The notes under the pieces: model-generated
Databases searched by the model: none
Seen by the model: only the letters and a program-made list of their open reading frames with translations
Told to the model about the DNA's origin: nothing
In this document: positions 15,233-22,529 of the stretch, one piece after another
Position numbering within the stretch: position 1 is the first letter of the stretch
Layout of the letters: every line of letters begins with the position of its first letter
From: Acidobacteriota bacterium
GTDB lineage: Bacteria > Actinomycetota > Acidimicrobiia > Spongiisociales > UBA5794
Direction: 5' to 3'
DNA: 24,278 nucleotides
Assembly: GCA_022574065.1 (NCBI GenBank)
Contig: JACZST010000004.1
Span: 1-24,278, forward strand
Translations under genes and position numbers: made by a program

Positions 15233-16512
15233 GACGTCAGGGCAACAGCGGCCGGTGACCCGTCGCGAGCGGTGATCGCCCCTCGGTAGACGGTGGCGAC
15301 CACCCTGCCTTGGAGTGCCATGCCGAAATATGGAGTATTCGATGATCGAGACACCGTTCGCTCCGGCACCCATTCGTGGGCGGGGTCGAACACGGCGAGA
15401 TGGGCCGGGTTGCCCACCGCAACCCAGCGGCCATGGTCGGGGGTGCCGGCAATGGCTGCCGGTGCCACCGCCATCCGGGTGTAGAACGACACGGGGTCGA
15501 GCGGCGCCACCGTGTTGACCACGGCAGCCGCCCACTCCAGGCCGGTGATTCCGTTCGCGGCATGTTCAAACGGAACGTCCTTGTCGTGTGCCGCGTGCGG
15601 CGCATGGTCGGTGGCCACAGCATCGATGGTTCCATCGCGCAGACCAGCCCGTAACGCATCCATGTGCTCGATGCTCCGCAATGGAGGCATCACCTTGTAC
15701 GCAGGGTCGGTCGTGGCAACCATGCTGTCGTCGAAGGCGAGATGATGGGGCGTCACCTCGGCAGTCACCTCGAGTCCACGGGTCTTTGCCGCGGCGATCA
15801 TCTCGACGCCCCCCGCCGTCGACAGATGCTGGACGTGGTAACGGGCCCCGGTCAGCTCAGCAAGCCGCAAGTCTCGTGCGATGATGATCTCTTCTGCCTC
15901 AGCAGGTATGGCCGACATCCCGAGCAGCGACGACACCGCTCCTTCGTGTATCTGGCCCGCGGCAGCGAGGCCAGGATCGACTGCATGCTGGGCGATGACA
16001 CCGCCCCGAGTGGCCAGGTAGTCCATCGCCTGTCGCATGAGGCCGGCGTCTGCGACCGCATCTCCATCGTCGGTAAACACCCTGACCCCGGCCTCCCACA
16101 GCTCATCGAGATGGGCGAGCTGTTCGCCGTGGCGTCCCATCGACACAGCTCCTGCTGGTCTCACATCGACAAGGCCGGTCGAACGTCCACGGTCGACGAT
16201 GAACATTGCGAGATGGCCAGCGTCGACGGCGGGATCGGTGTTCGGCATCGCAACGATCGCCGTGTAACCGCCAGCGGCAGCTGCCGCCGACCCGGAGGAG
16301 ATGTCTTCCTTCCATTCCTCCCCTGGTTCGCGCAGGTGGGTGTGGAGATCGACGAACCCGGGACCCACCCAGGCCCCGTCACACTCGATGATCGTGTCCG
16401 CCGCGAGATTGATCCCGATCTCGACGATCGTTCCATCGCTGATGAGGACGTCGGATTCGACCACACCGTCCTCGGTGAGGACACTGCCTCCTGTGAGCAC
16501 GAGATCACTCAT
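15229..16512 (-). CDS. pyrC: Dihydroorotase, class I
   Basis: PyrC cyclises carbamoyl aspartate to dihydroorotate. The 427-residue amidohydrolase has the metal-binding DLHTHLREPG (His57, His59), MPNTDP, QHAVD, YHVQHLST and ATDHAPH motifs in order. The ATG at 16512 has a strong GGAGGTG site 5-7 nt upstream, inside the end of pyrB, and overlaps the pyrB stop by 8 bp. The open frame starts further up at 16572, but those 20 residues are pyrB sequence out of frame. It is encoded directly after pyrB, as in mycobacteria; the two proteins form a complex in some species. Confidence 0.96.
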   Translation of the reverse strand: MSDLVLTGGSVLTEDGVVESDVLISDGTIVEIGINLAADTIIECDGAWVGPGFVDLHTHLREPGEEWKEDISSGSAAAAAGGYTAIVAMPNTDPAVDAGHLAMFIVDRGRSTGLVDVRPAGAVSMGRHGEQLAHLDELWEAGVRVFTDDGDAVADAGLMRQAMDYLATRGGVIAQHAVDPGLAAAGQIHEGAVSSLLGMSAIPAEAEEIIIARDLRLAELTGARYHVQHLSTAGGVEMIAAAKTRGLEVTAEVTPHHLAFDDSMVATTDPAYKVMPPLRSIEHMDALRAGLRDGTIDAVATDHAPHAAHDKDVPFEHAANGITGLEWAAAVVNTVAPLDPVSFYTRMAVAPAAIAGTPDHGRWVAVGNPAHLAVFDPAHEWVPERTVSRSSNTPYFGMALQGRVVATVYRGAITARDGSPAAVALTS

Positions 16513-17422
16513 CGTGCTCACCTCCAAGCAAGCGAAATAAGACCGCCATTCGCACGGCGACTCCGTTAGCAACCTGTTCGAGGATGAGGCTGCGGTCGTC
16601 GTCTGCGACTTCGGCTGCGATCTCGACCCCCCGATTCATCGGGCCGGGGTGGAGCACCACGGTGTCCGGCTTGAGTCGGGAAAACCGCTGCACGGTCATC
16701 CCGTAGCGCGTCGTGTACTCGGAAAGGGAAGGAAACACCGAGGCGCCACCGCGTTCGGCTTGGACCCGCAACAAGTAGACGACATCGAGCTCGGTCAGCA
16801 CCTCATCGAGATCTTCCGACGCTTTCGCCGGCCATCCATCCGTCTGGGTAGGGAGCAAGGTCTTTGGCGCCACCATCGTGACCTCGGCGCCAAGCGTGTT
16901 GAAGGCAAACACGTCAGAGCGCGCGACGCGCGAATGCCTGATGTCACCGACGATGCCGATGCGGAGCCCGTCGAGGGTCCCGAAGCGCTGCCGAATGGTC
17001 AGGGCATCGAGCAGGGCTTGTGTCGGGTGTTGATGGGCGCCGTCGCCGGCATTCAGGACCGGCTGGTCCACCCACTCGGCCACCCGCCATGGAGCGCCGG
17101 TTGCCTTGTGGCGGACCACCATGGCATCGGTACCCATGGCTTGGACGGTGAGCACGGTGTCCTTGAGGCTCTCCCCCTTGGACAGGGAAGAGGTACTCGG
17201 CGAGAACGACATGATGTCTGCGCTCAGCGCCTTGGCCGCCTTCTCGAAGGAGAGTTTGGTCCGTGTCGATGGCTCGAAGAACATCGTCGCCACGGTCTTG
17301 CCGCGAAGCGCCGGCACCTTGGGTATGGGCCGATCAAGCACCTCGACGAACGAGTCGGCATCGTCGAGCAGCTCGGTCAGCTCCTCACGGGTGGTGTCCT
17401 CTGTCGAGAGGAAATGGTTCAT
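16505..17422 (-). CDS. pyrB: Aspartate carbamoyltransferase catalytic subunit
   Basis: PyrB joins carbamoyl phosphate to aspartate, the first committed step of pyrimidine synthesis. The 305-residue protein has the carbamoyl-phosphate loop FFEPSTRTK (48-56), SKGESLKDT with the second-subunit lysine, the NAGDGAHQHPTQALLD segment, and HPGPMNRGVEI near the C-terminus. No regulatory pyrI gene is present, consistent with control by PyrR. The ATG overlaps the pyrR stop as ATGA, with GGAGG 6 nt upstream. Confidence 0.97.
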   Translation of the reverse strand: MNHFLSTEDTTREELTELLDDADSFVEVLDRPIPKVPALRGKTVATMFFEPSTRTKLSFEKAAKALSADIMSFSPSTSSLSKGESLKDTVLTVQAMGTDAMVVRHKATGAPWRVAEWVDQPVLNAGDGAHQHPTQALLDALTIRQRFGTLDGLRIGIVGDIRHSRVARSDVFAFNTLGAEVTMVAPKTLLPTQTDGWPAKASEDLDEVLTELDVVYLLRVQAERGGASVFPSLSEYTTRYGMTVQRFSRLKPDTVVLHPGPMNRGVEIAAEVADDDRSLILEQVANGVAVRMAVLFRLLGGEHDE

Positions 17423-17955
17423 GGAGTACCTCCAGGTTCGATTGCCACCCCATCGGCACCGTCGATCTCGGCGACATGCACCGTGACCCGTTCGTGGTGG
17501 GCGGTCGGCAGGTTCTTCCCGACGTAATCGGGCCGGATGGGAAGTTCACGGTGGCCGCGGTCGACGAGAACGGCCAGTTGGACGCGCTCTGGCCTGCCAA
17601 GGTCGGCCAAGGCATCGAGGGCGGCCCGGATCGTCCTCCCCGTATAGAGGACATCATCGACCAGCACGACGGTGGCTCCATCGACGGGTTCGGGCACCTC
17701 GGTCTTGCCAAGCTCGGTCTTCGGTCGGGCGTCGAGGTCGTCGCGGTACAGGCCGATGTCGAGGCTGCCCCACGGAATCCACTTGCCTTCGATGCGCTCG
17801 ATAGTCGTCGCCAGCCGCTCGGCCAATGGGACCCCACGGGTGTGGATACCGACGAGAAGCAAGTCGGCGGCCCCTCGATTCCTTTCCAGGATCTCATGAG
17901 CCATCCGCGTCAGCGCCCGGTCGACATCACCGGGATCCATCACCTGACGCGTCAT
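17419..17955 (-). CDS. pyrR: PyrR, pyr operon RNA-binding regulator
   Basis: PyrR binds pyr leader RNA in response to UMP/UTP and often retains uracil phosphoribosyltransferase activity. The 178-residue protein has LLVGIHTRG, the PRPP-binding loop VVLVDDVLYTGRT (96-108) and the basic face typical of the family (RMAHEILERNRG). It is the first annotated enzyme-size gene of the operon it should control. There is no Shine-Dalgarno upstream of its ATG; the start is overlapped by the stop of a 22-codon leader ORF (ATGA) and preceded directly by a 6-bp hairpin. Its own synthesis therefore probably depends on translation of the leader ORF. Confidence 0.96.
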   Translation of the reverse strand: MTRQVMDPGDVDRALTRMAHEILERNRGAADLLLVGIHTRGVPLAERLATTIERIEGKWIPWGSLDIGLYRDDLDARPKTELGKTEVPEPVDGATVVLVDDVLYTGRTIRAALDALADLGRPERVQLAVLVDRGHRELPIRPDYVGKNLPTAHHERVTVHVAEIDGADGVAIEPGGTP

Positions 17956-18020
17956 GACCGCGCAACAAAAAAGCGGTCGACGAGCCCGGTGGGTTCGCCG
18001 CCGCTGTAGGCGTCGTGCAT
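17952..18020 (-). CDS. Short pyr leader ORF (22 residues), coupled to pyrR
   Basis: The ORF reads MHDAYSGGEPTGLVDRFF followed by VARS and stops at a TGA that overlaps the pyrR ATG. It has the best ribosome site of the leader, GGGAGGAG 6 nt before its ATG, directly 3' of the PyrR-binding hairpin. I recognise no protein family; its composition gives no attenuation-type codon run. Its likely role is to be translated and thereby open the pyrR start. It is an inference from position, and translation has not been shown. Confidence 0.6.
   Translation of the reverse strand: MHDAYSGGEPTGLVDRFFVARS
17956..17978 (-). promoter_or_regulatory. Hairpin abutting the pyrR start codon
   Basis: On the minus strand GACCGC and GCGGTC form a perfect 6-bp stem around an 11-base U-rich loop, and the pyrR ATG begins at the very next base. 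It lies inside the leader ORF. A ribosome finishing the leader ORF would melt it, which would make pyrR translation depend on the leader. A transcription terminator is unlikely since the U-run is in the loop. Confidence 0.5.
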
Positions 18021-18035
18021 TGTCGCTCCTCCCTT

Positions 18036-18055
18036 GCCGGCCTCACTGGACCGGC
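18036..18055 (-). promoter_or_regulatory. PyrR-binding hairpin in pyr leader RNA
   Basis: The minus strand reads GCCGGTCCAGTGAGGCCGGC, a stem of GCCGG/CCGGC arms around UCCAGUGAGG. This agrees with the known PyrR recognition core UCCAGNGAGGY of Bacillus pyr leaders. The Shine-Dalgarno of the leader ORF starts about 3 bases after the hairpin, so bound PyrR should block ribosome loading. No antiterminator or terminator follows it, which fits translational repression as I recall it being reported for Mycobacterium smegmatis. Confidence 0.85.
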
Positions 18056-18061
18056 TTAAAG

Positions 18062-18091
18062 GTCGTGCTGTCGGGGGCACCGTAGCACGAC
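18062..18091 (-). promoter_or_regulatory. Hairpin upstream of the PyrR site
   Basis: GTCGTGCT and AGCACGAC form a perfect 8-bp inverted repeat around 14 bases, 6 bp upstream of the PyrR hairpin. It lacks a following U-run, so it is not a standard terminator. A TACGGT sequence inside it could be a -10 box, in which case this is promoter DNA and not RNA structure. The rest of the 202-bp nusB-pyrR gap shows no other clear signal. Confidence 0.4.
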
Positions 18092-18157
18092 ATCCCCCAA
18101 TCCGATGCCACCCGCACCGGCCCATGACCCCGCTACAGCGAACCCACGGCGATCGGA

Positions 18158-18529
18158 TCAACCGGTGCGCGGCTGCTCGGCGATCTTGGCGAGCACACCG
18201 TTGACGAAACGACCGGATCGCGCCGTCGAGTAACGCTTGGCAAGCTCGACGGCCTGGGACAAGACAACTGCGACCGGGGTGTCCGTATAGCGGAGCTCGT
18301 ACACGCCGAGTCGCAGGACCGCCCGGTCAACGGCAGGCATCCGGGCCACTCGCCAGTCGGTGGCCTCGGCATCGAGCACGGCGTCGATTTCCTCTACGTG
18401 TAACCAGGTGTCATGGGCGAGCCGAAAGCCGCGCCCCTCGTGCTCGGAGGACTCGATCTGAGAGAGATCGCCGGCGTCGGCCGAGTACAGGAGCCCGATG
18501 GCGCGCTCCCGCGCCTCCTGCTGGCTCAC
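18158..18529 (-). CDS. nusB: Transcription antitermination factor NusB
   Basis: NusB is part of the antitermination complex with NusE (S10) that binds boxA of rRNA operons. The 123-residue helical protein begins SQQEARERAIGLLYSADAG and has the family's RMPAVDRAVLRLGVYEL, VAVVLSQAVELAKRYS and FVNGVLAKIAEQ segments. It is somewhat shorter than most family members (about 130-160). The GTG start overlaps the efp stop as GTGA. It closes the aro-efp unit; the pyr leader begins after it. Confidence 0.94.
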   Translation of the reverse strand: MSQQEARERAIGLLYSADAGDLSQIESSEHEGRGFRLAHDTWLHVEEIDAVLDAEATDWRVARMPAVDRAVLRLGVYELRYTDTPVAVVLSQAVELAKRYSTARSGRFVNGVLAKIAEQPRTG

Positions 18530-19086
18530 GAAACTCGGGTGATGTAGTCCCCGGTGCGCGTGTCGACCTTCACAATGTCGCCGATGTCGACGAAGAGCGG
18601 GGTGTGGATCACCAGCCCGGTCGACAGCGTCACCGGCTTGGTCGCGCTCGACACCCGATCGCCCCTGACCGCAGGCTCGGTGTGGGTGACCTCCAACTCG
18701 ACGGCGGCAGGGAGTTCGATTCCGATCGGTTTGCCCTCGAACATCGACAACCGAACGGTTGCACCTTCCGCCAGGTACGACGCCTCGGCGCCGATTGCCT
18801 CCGTCGTGAGCATGAGCTGGTCGAACGTCTCGCCGTCCATGAAGGTGAACCCCAGGTCGTCGCGAAAGAGGTACTGGTAGTCGCGGCGGTCGATCGTTGC
18901 TCTTGGGATATTCTCACCGGCGCGGAACGTGCGCTCGACGACCCCACCAGAAGTGAGGTTCTTGAGCTTCATGCGCACGAACGCCTTGCCCTTTCCCGGT
19001 TTGACGTGCTGGTACTCCACCACCTGGTATAGGCCGTCTGGCAGATTCAGCGCCATGCCGGGTTTCACGTCGTTGGTCGAGATCAC
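18526..19086 (-). CDS. efp: Translation elongation factor P
   Basis: EF-P binds between the P and E sites of the ribosome and rescues synthesis at polyproline stretches. The 186-residue protein has the KOW-like N-terminal domain with the tip loop KPGKGKAFVRMKLKNL, where Lys32 is the residue modified in other bacteria, followed by two OB domains (FMDGETFDQL, and GLVIHTPLFVDIGDIVKVDTRTGDY). No EF-P modification gene is in the window. The GTG start overlaps aroB (GTGA). The pepQ gene that precedes efp in mycobacteria is absent here. Confidence 0.97.
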   Translation of the reverse strand: MISTNDVKPGMALNLPDGLYQVVEYQHVKPGKGKAFVRMKLKNLTSGGVVERTFRAGENIPRATIDRRDYQYLFRDDLGFTFMDGETFDQLMLTTEAIGAEASYLAEGATVRLSMFEGKPIGIELPAAVELEVTHTEPAVRGDRVSSATKPVTLSTGLVIHTPLFVDIGDIVKVDTRTGDYITRVS

Positions 19087-20138
19087 GGCTTCTGCTCCTC
19101 GATGCCGACAGCAGCCAGTGCGGCGCGTACGCTAGTCGGATCGGCGTGTACCACCGCTGGCCTCCCCACCGCCTCCAGCACCACGAAACGGAGGCCTCCG
19201 TCGTCCCGTTTCTTGTCAAGCGCCATCAACTCTTCGACCCGTGCCCTAGATACTGTCGGCGCCTCCACCGGCAGGCCGAGCGAGGCGATGAGATCACGCT
19301 GCTCGGTCGCTCCGTCGAAGCCCGTCACCATCTCCGAGAGGGCGGCCGCTGCCACCATGCCGACGGCGACCGCGTCGCCATGGCTCATCCCGGCAGCCAC
19401 CTCCACCGCGTGACCGATCGTGTGCCCGTAGTTCAGGATCGCCCTCCGGCCACGCTCGGTGAAATCGGAGGACACGACCTCAGCCTTGACGGTCACCGCC
19501 CGGTCAACAACCTCGGCGAGAGGCGCCCCAAGACCGTGTGTCTCGTAGAGGGCAACCAACGACGGGTCGCCGATGTACCCGGACTTCAGAGCCTCGGCGC
19601 CACCCTCTGCCAGCAGTGACTCCGGGAGCTCGGCGAGGAGGTCCAGATCGACGACGACCCTGGTGGGGTGTCGGAACACTCCAGCGAGATTCTTTCCGTC
19701 GACGTTGACCGCAGACTTGCCGCCGATGGCGGCATCGACGGCGCCGAGCAACGTAGTCGGGATGAACACCGCCTCGACCCCGCGCATATAGGTGGCGGCA
19801 ACGAATCCTGCGGCGTCGGTGAGGGCTCCTCCCCCAATGCCGACGATGGTGTCGCCACGTGCCACGCCCGCGGTGCCCAGGCGGCGGTACACATCCTCGA
19901 TGACCCCCATCCGCTTGGCCGCTTCACCGTCGGGCAGCGTCATCGACACCGTTCCATACCCTTCGGCGGCTAACCGTTCGGCGACGACTTCGCCAAGTCC
20001 GGTCACCGCCGGCTGGGTGAGGATCGCCACCTGCGACCGACCGTCCCGCTCGGGGAGCAGTGGGGAGCCATCGATCAAGCCGGGGCCGACGAGGATCTCG
20101 GAGACCACTTCCTCACCTTCGGTGATCACATGTCGCAC
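19083..20138 (-). CDS. aroB: 3-Dehydroquinate synthase
   Basis: AroB converts DAHP to 3-dehydroquinate with NAD and a divalent metal. The 351-residue protein shows IGGGALTDAAGFVAATYMRG (101-120), PTTLLGAVDAAIGGKSAVN for the substrate site, the metal ligands in EGGAEALKSGYI, NYGHTIGHAVE and SHGDAVAVGM. Two GTG codons are possible starts: 20138 (13-bp overlap with aroK) and 20129 (4-bp overlap, MITEGEEVVSE); the sequence does not decide between them. Part of the aroC-aroK-aroB run. Confidence 0.97.
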   Translation of the reverse strand: MRHVITEGEEVVSEILVGPGLIDGSPLLPERDGRSQVAILTQPAVTGLGEVVAERLAAEGYGTVSMTLPDGEAAKRMGVIEDVYRRLGTAGVARGDTIVGIGGGALTDAAGFVAATYMRGVEAVFIPTTLLGAVDAAIGGKSAVNVDGKNLAGVFRHPTRVVVDLDLLAELPESLLAEGGAEALKSGYIGDPSLVALYETHGLGAPLAEVVDRAVTVKAEVVSSDFTERGRRAILNYGHTIGHAVEVAAGMSHGDAVAVGMVAAAALSEMVTGFDGATEQRDLIASLGLPVEAPTVSRARVEELMALDKKRDDGGLRFVVLEAVGRPAVVHADPTSVRAALAAVGIEEQKP

Positions 20139-20626
20139 GCGGTTTCCACACGATCAGCGACGGTCTCGACGTCGTCGTTGCCGTCCACGACGACCTCGGC
20201 CGCAACCCGATAGGCAACGGCGCGATCGGCGAAGATATCGGCGAGCCGTTCCAGGGTGTCTCCGCCGAGGAGCGGCCGGGTCCCGGCGTCGCCGATCCTG
20301 GCGGCCGCCGTCTCCGGGGTCACCTCGAGCAGCACCACCGTTCCACTGTCGCTCATGGTGGCGACGTTGCTCTCGGCAAGGACCGAACCACCCCCGGTGG
20401 CCACGATCCCATCGGGCTCGGCGGCAACCGTTCGCAGTTGGTCGGCCTCGAGGTTTCGGAAGGCATCCTCACCTTCTATGAAGAAGATGTCGCTCACCGT
20501 CCGTCCGGAGATGCGTTCCACCCGGTCGTCGATGTCGTAGAACGGGAGGCCGGAGCGCTCGGCCAGCACCGAGCCGACGGCGCTCTTGCCGCTTCCCATC
20601 AACCCGATCAGCCAGATGTGGCCCAT
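20126..20626 (-). CDS. aroK: Shikimate kinase
   Basis: AroK phosphorylates shikimate at the 3-hydroxyl. The 166-residue protein has the P-loop GLMGSGKS (8-15), the Mg/shikimate residues Asp31 and Asp33 in YDIDDRVE, Arg57 in EDAFRNLE, the glycine triplet GGG at 78-80 and the lid arginine in TRPLL (117-120). The ATG at 20626 overlaps the aroC stop as TGATG and begins at the conserved HIWLIGLMGSGKS; the open frame to 20773 is aroC out of frame. Confidence 0.97.
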   Translation of the reverse strand: MGHIWLIGLMGSGKSAVGSVLAERSGLPFYDIDDRVERISGRTVSDIFFIEGEDAFRNLEADQLRTVAAEPDGIVATGGGSVLAESNVATMSDSGTVVLLEVTPETAAARIGDAGTRPLLGGDTLERLADIFADRAVAYRVAAEVVVDGNDDVETVADRVETACDM

Positions 20627-21786
20627 CAGTAGGCGGCGAGGCGCGCCAGGTGGGCCTGATGTGCTTCGATGAACGCGGATCGGGTGTCGCCTCCATACAC
20701 TCGTTGCATCTCGGCTGCGAGCACGATGGCAACCATCTGCTCGGCGACGACGCCGGCGGCCGGCACCGAACACACATCGCTGCGCTCGCGAAACGCATCG
20801 GCCGCCTCCTTGGTCTTCACATCGATCGATCGCAGCGGGCGCATCAGCGTCGACAGCGGCTTTTGGGCGGCCCTGACCCTGATGAGGGAACCGTTGGAGA
20901 TGCCTCCTTCGATGCCGCCCGCACGATTGGTGTCCCTCACCACCCCATCGCCGCCGTCCCCGATGAGGATCTCATCGTGGGCCTCGGTACCGAAGCGGGA
21001 GGCGGAGGCGAACCCGTCCCCGATTTCGACGGCTTTGATGCCGGGAATCGACATGAGCGCTCCGGCGAGCAGCGTGTCGAGTCTGCGGTCGTAGTGGACG
21101 TGGCTGCCAACACCTGCAGGGACGCCGTGGGCGACGACTTCAACGATGCCGCCGAGGGTGTCGCGGTCGCTCTTTGCGGTGTCGATGGCGGCGACCATCG
21201 CCGTCTCGGCGTCTTGGTCGTCGTACACGCGAACCAGTGATGCGTCCACGGCCTCCTTGTCGCCCGCGGCTGGGACGAGACCCTTGGCGGCCGCGACGGG
21301 CCCGATGCGAACGACATGGCTGAGGACGCTGACCCCCACCTCGGCGAGGAGCTGCTTTGCCGCATAGCCTGCGACCGTTCGCGCCGCGGTCTCCCGCGCC
21401 GATGCCCGCTCCAATATGTCGCGGGCGTCATAGGTGTTGTACTTCAGCATCCCCGCCAGGTCGGCGTGTCCCGGCCTGGGAGTCGTCATCGGTCGCTCGG
21501 CCGCGCCGGGGCCCGGGGCCATCTCCGCGGACCAGCGTTCCCATTCTGTGTTTCTGATGGCGACTGCAACCGGGCTGCCAAGTGTTCGTTCGAATCGGAC
21601 CCCGCCGAGGATCTCGAGCTCGTCACGCTCGATCCGCATTCTCGGGCCTCTTCCATGCCCGAGGCGGCGCCTGGCCAGCTCTGCGCTCAACCCTTCGGCG
21701 GTGAACGACAGGTCCTTGGGGAGTCCCTCGACAATCGTCACCAGCGCCGGGCCGTGGGACTCACCCGCTGTGAGAAACCGGATCAT
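20626..21786 (-). CDS. aroC: Chorismate synthase
   Basis: AroC makes chorismate from EPSP using reduced FMN. The 386-residue protein has the three family signatures: GESHGPALVTIVEGLP at the start, LGHGRGPRM with the basic active-site residues and RASARETAARTVAGY in the middle, and IEGGISNGSLIRVRAAQKPLSTL later. It is followed by aroK with a 1-base overlap and preceded by the prepilin peptidase gene with a 31-bp gap. No good Shine-Dalgarno is visible before the ATG. Confidence 0.97.
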   Translation of the reverse strand: MIRFLTAGESHGPALVTIVEGLPKDLSFTAEGLSAELARRRLGHGRGPRMRIERDELEILGGVRFERTLGSPVAVAIRNTEWERWSAEMAPGPGAAERPMTTPRPGHADLAGMLKYNTYDARDILERASARETAARTVAGYAAKQLLAEVGVSVLSHVVRIGPVAAAKGLVPAAGDKEAVDASLVRVYDDQDAETAMVAAIDTAKSDRDTLGGIVEVVAHGVPAGVGSHVHYDRRLDTLLAGALMSIPGIKAVEIGDGFASASRFGTEAHDEILIGDGGDGVVRDTNRAGGIEGGISNGSLIRVRAAQKPLSTLMRPLRSIDVKTKEAADAFRERSDVCSVPAAGVVAEQMVAIVLAAEMQRVYGGDTRSAFIEAHQAHLARLAAY

Positions 21787-21817
21787 CGCGCCATCGTCGC
21801 AGCGCCACCGCGCAATG

Positions 21818-22471
21818 TCATCCTGTCCCGTTCAGATACCAGTCGGCGATCGTCGATCCCCAGGCCAGGGCTACATACGCCCCGACGACCAGGTACGGGC
21901 CAAAAGGGATGGCATCTTTCCTACTGCGGAGCCTGGAGACGATCAACACCAGCGAGATCAGCCCCCCGAGCAAGAAGGCGGCAAGCACGGCAACAGTCAG
22001 GACCTCCCACGCCGGATAGGCGGCGAATACGCCGAGCAGGAAACCGAGCTTCACATCGCCGTAGCCAAAGCCCCCCCTGGCGATGAGCGCCAGCACGAAG
22101 AGCAGAGCGAAGTACGCAGCGCCGCCGAGCAACGGTCGCAGCAAAGCCCCACCGTCAACGAGGCTCCCCGCCAGCAACACAACCACGCCGACGACCGTCC
22201 CTGGGAACAGGATGCGATTCGGGATCAGCTGGGAGTCGATATCGGTGAGGGTCAGCGTCACTGTGACCGCGACGAACCACAGATATGCCGGCAGCACCCA
22301 GGTCACGTCGACCACCACTGGCGTTGCGGCAAAGAGAAGACCGGTGGCGACCACAACGACCGGCAGCCGTCTTGATTCCTTCCTCAGCTGCGACGGGGGC
22401 ACGTCGATGGCGACGGCCTCGGCAAGCACTCCGGCGAACAGGCCGATGGGAAACAGGATGAGACTCGCCAT
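21818..22471 (-). CDS. Prepilin peptidase, A24 family, lacking the methylase domain
   Basis: A24 aspartic proteases in the membrane cleave the leader of type IV pilin-like proteins. The 217-residue protein has about seven hydrophobic segments and both catalytic aspartates: Asp77 in TLTDIDSQLIPN and Asp139 in GFGYGDVKLG. The N-terminal methyltransferase domain with its CxxC pairs, found in full-length PilD, is missing. Only one helix (LILFPIGLFAGVLAEAV) precedes the protease core. A gene of this kind lies between aroE and aroC in mycobacteria too. No pilin or secretion ATPase gene is in the window. The ATG at 22471 has no Shine-Dalgarno and lies 58 bp after aroE. Confidence 0.9.
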   Translation of the reverse strand: MASLILFPIGLFAGVLAEAVAIDVPPSQLRKESRRLPVVVVATGLLFAATPVVVDVTWVLPAYLWFVAVTVTLTLTDIDSQLIPNRILFPGTVVGVVVLLAGSLVDGGALLRPLLGGAAYFALLFVLALIARGGFGYGDVKLGFLLGVFAAYPAWEVLTVAVLAAFLLGGLISLVLIVSRLRSRKDAIPFGPYLVVGAYVALAWGSTIADWYLNGTG

Positions 22472-22493
22472 GCGGCGCTGGAGCCTATCGAAG

Positions 22494-22514
22494 TCGAGAG
22501 CCGAGAGTCGACGG
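22494..22514. repeat. Short run of 7-bp units in the aroE-prepilin peptidase gap
   Basis: On the + strand TCGAGAG, CCGAGAG and the diverged TCGACGG follow each other without gaps. The outer bases also form an imperfect palindrome (GTCGAG...TCGAC). With only two good units it is weaker than the arrays near rpe and rib, but it shares their 7-bp period and intergenic placement. Confidence 0.45.
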
Positions 22515-22529
22515 CCGGGCTCCTGGCCC

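Noticed and set aside
17956..17978. Intrinsic terminator in the pyr leader
   Set aside because: The T-run is in the loop and not after the stem, so it does not have the form of a terminator or PyrR attenuator.
18101..18160. Terminator hairpin after nusB (TCCGAT-GCC type arms)
   Set aside because: The arms at 18149-18160 and 18101-18109 are 40 bases apart, contain a mismatch or bulge and are not followed by a T-run.
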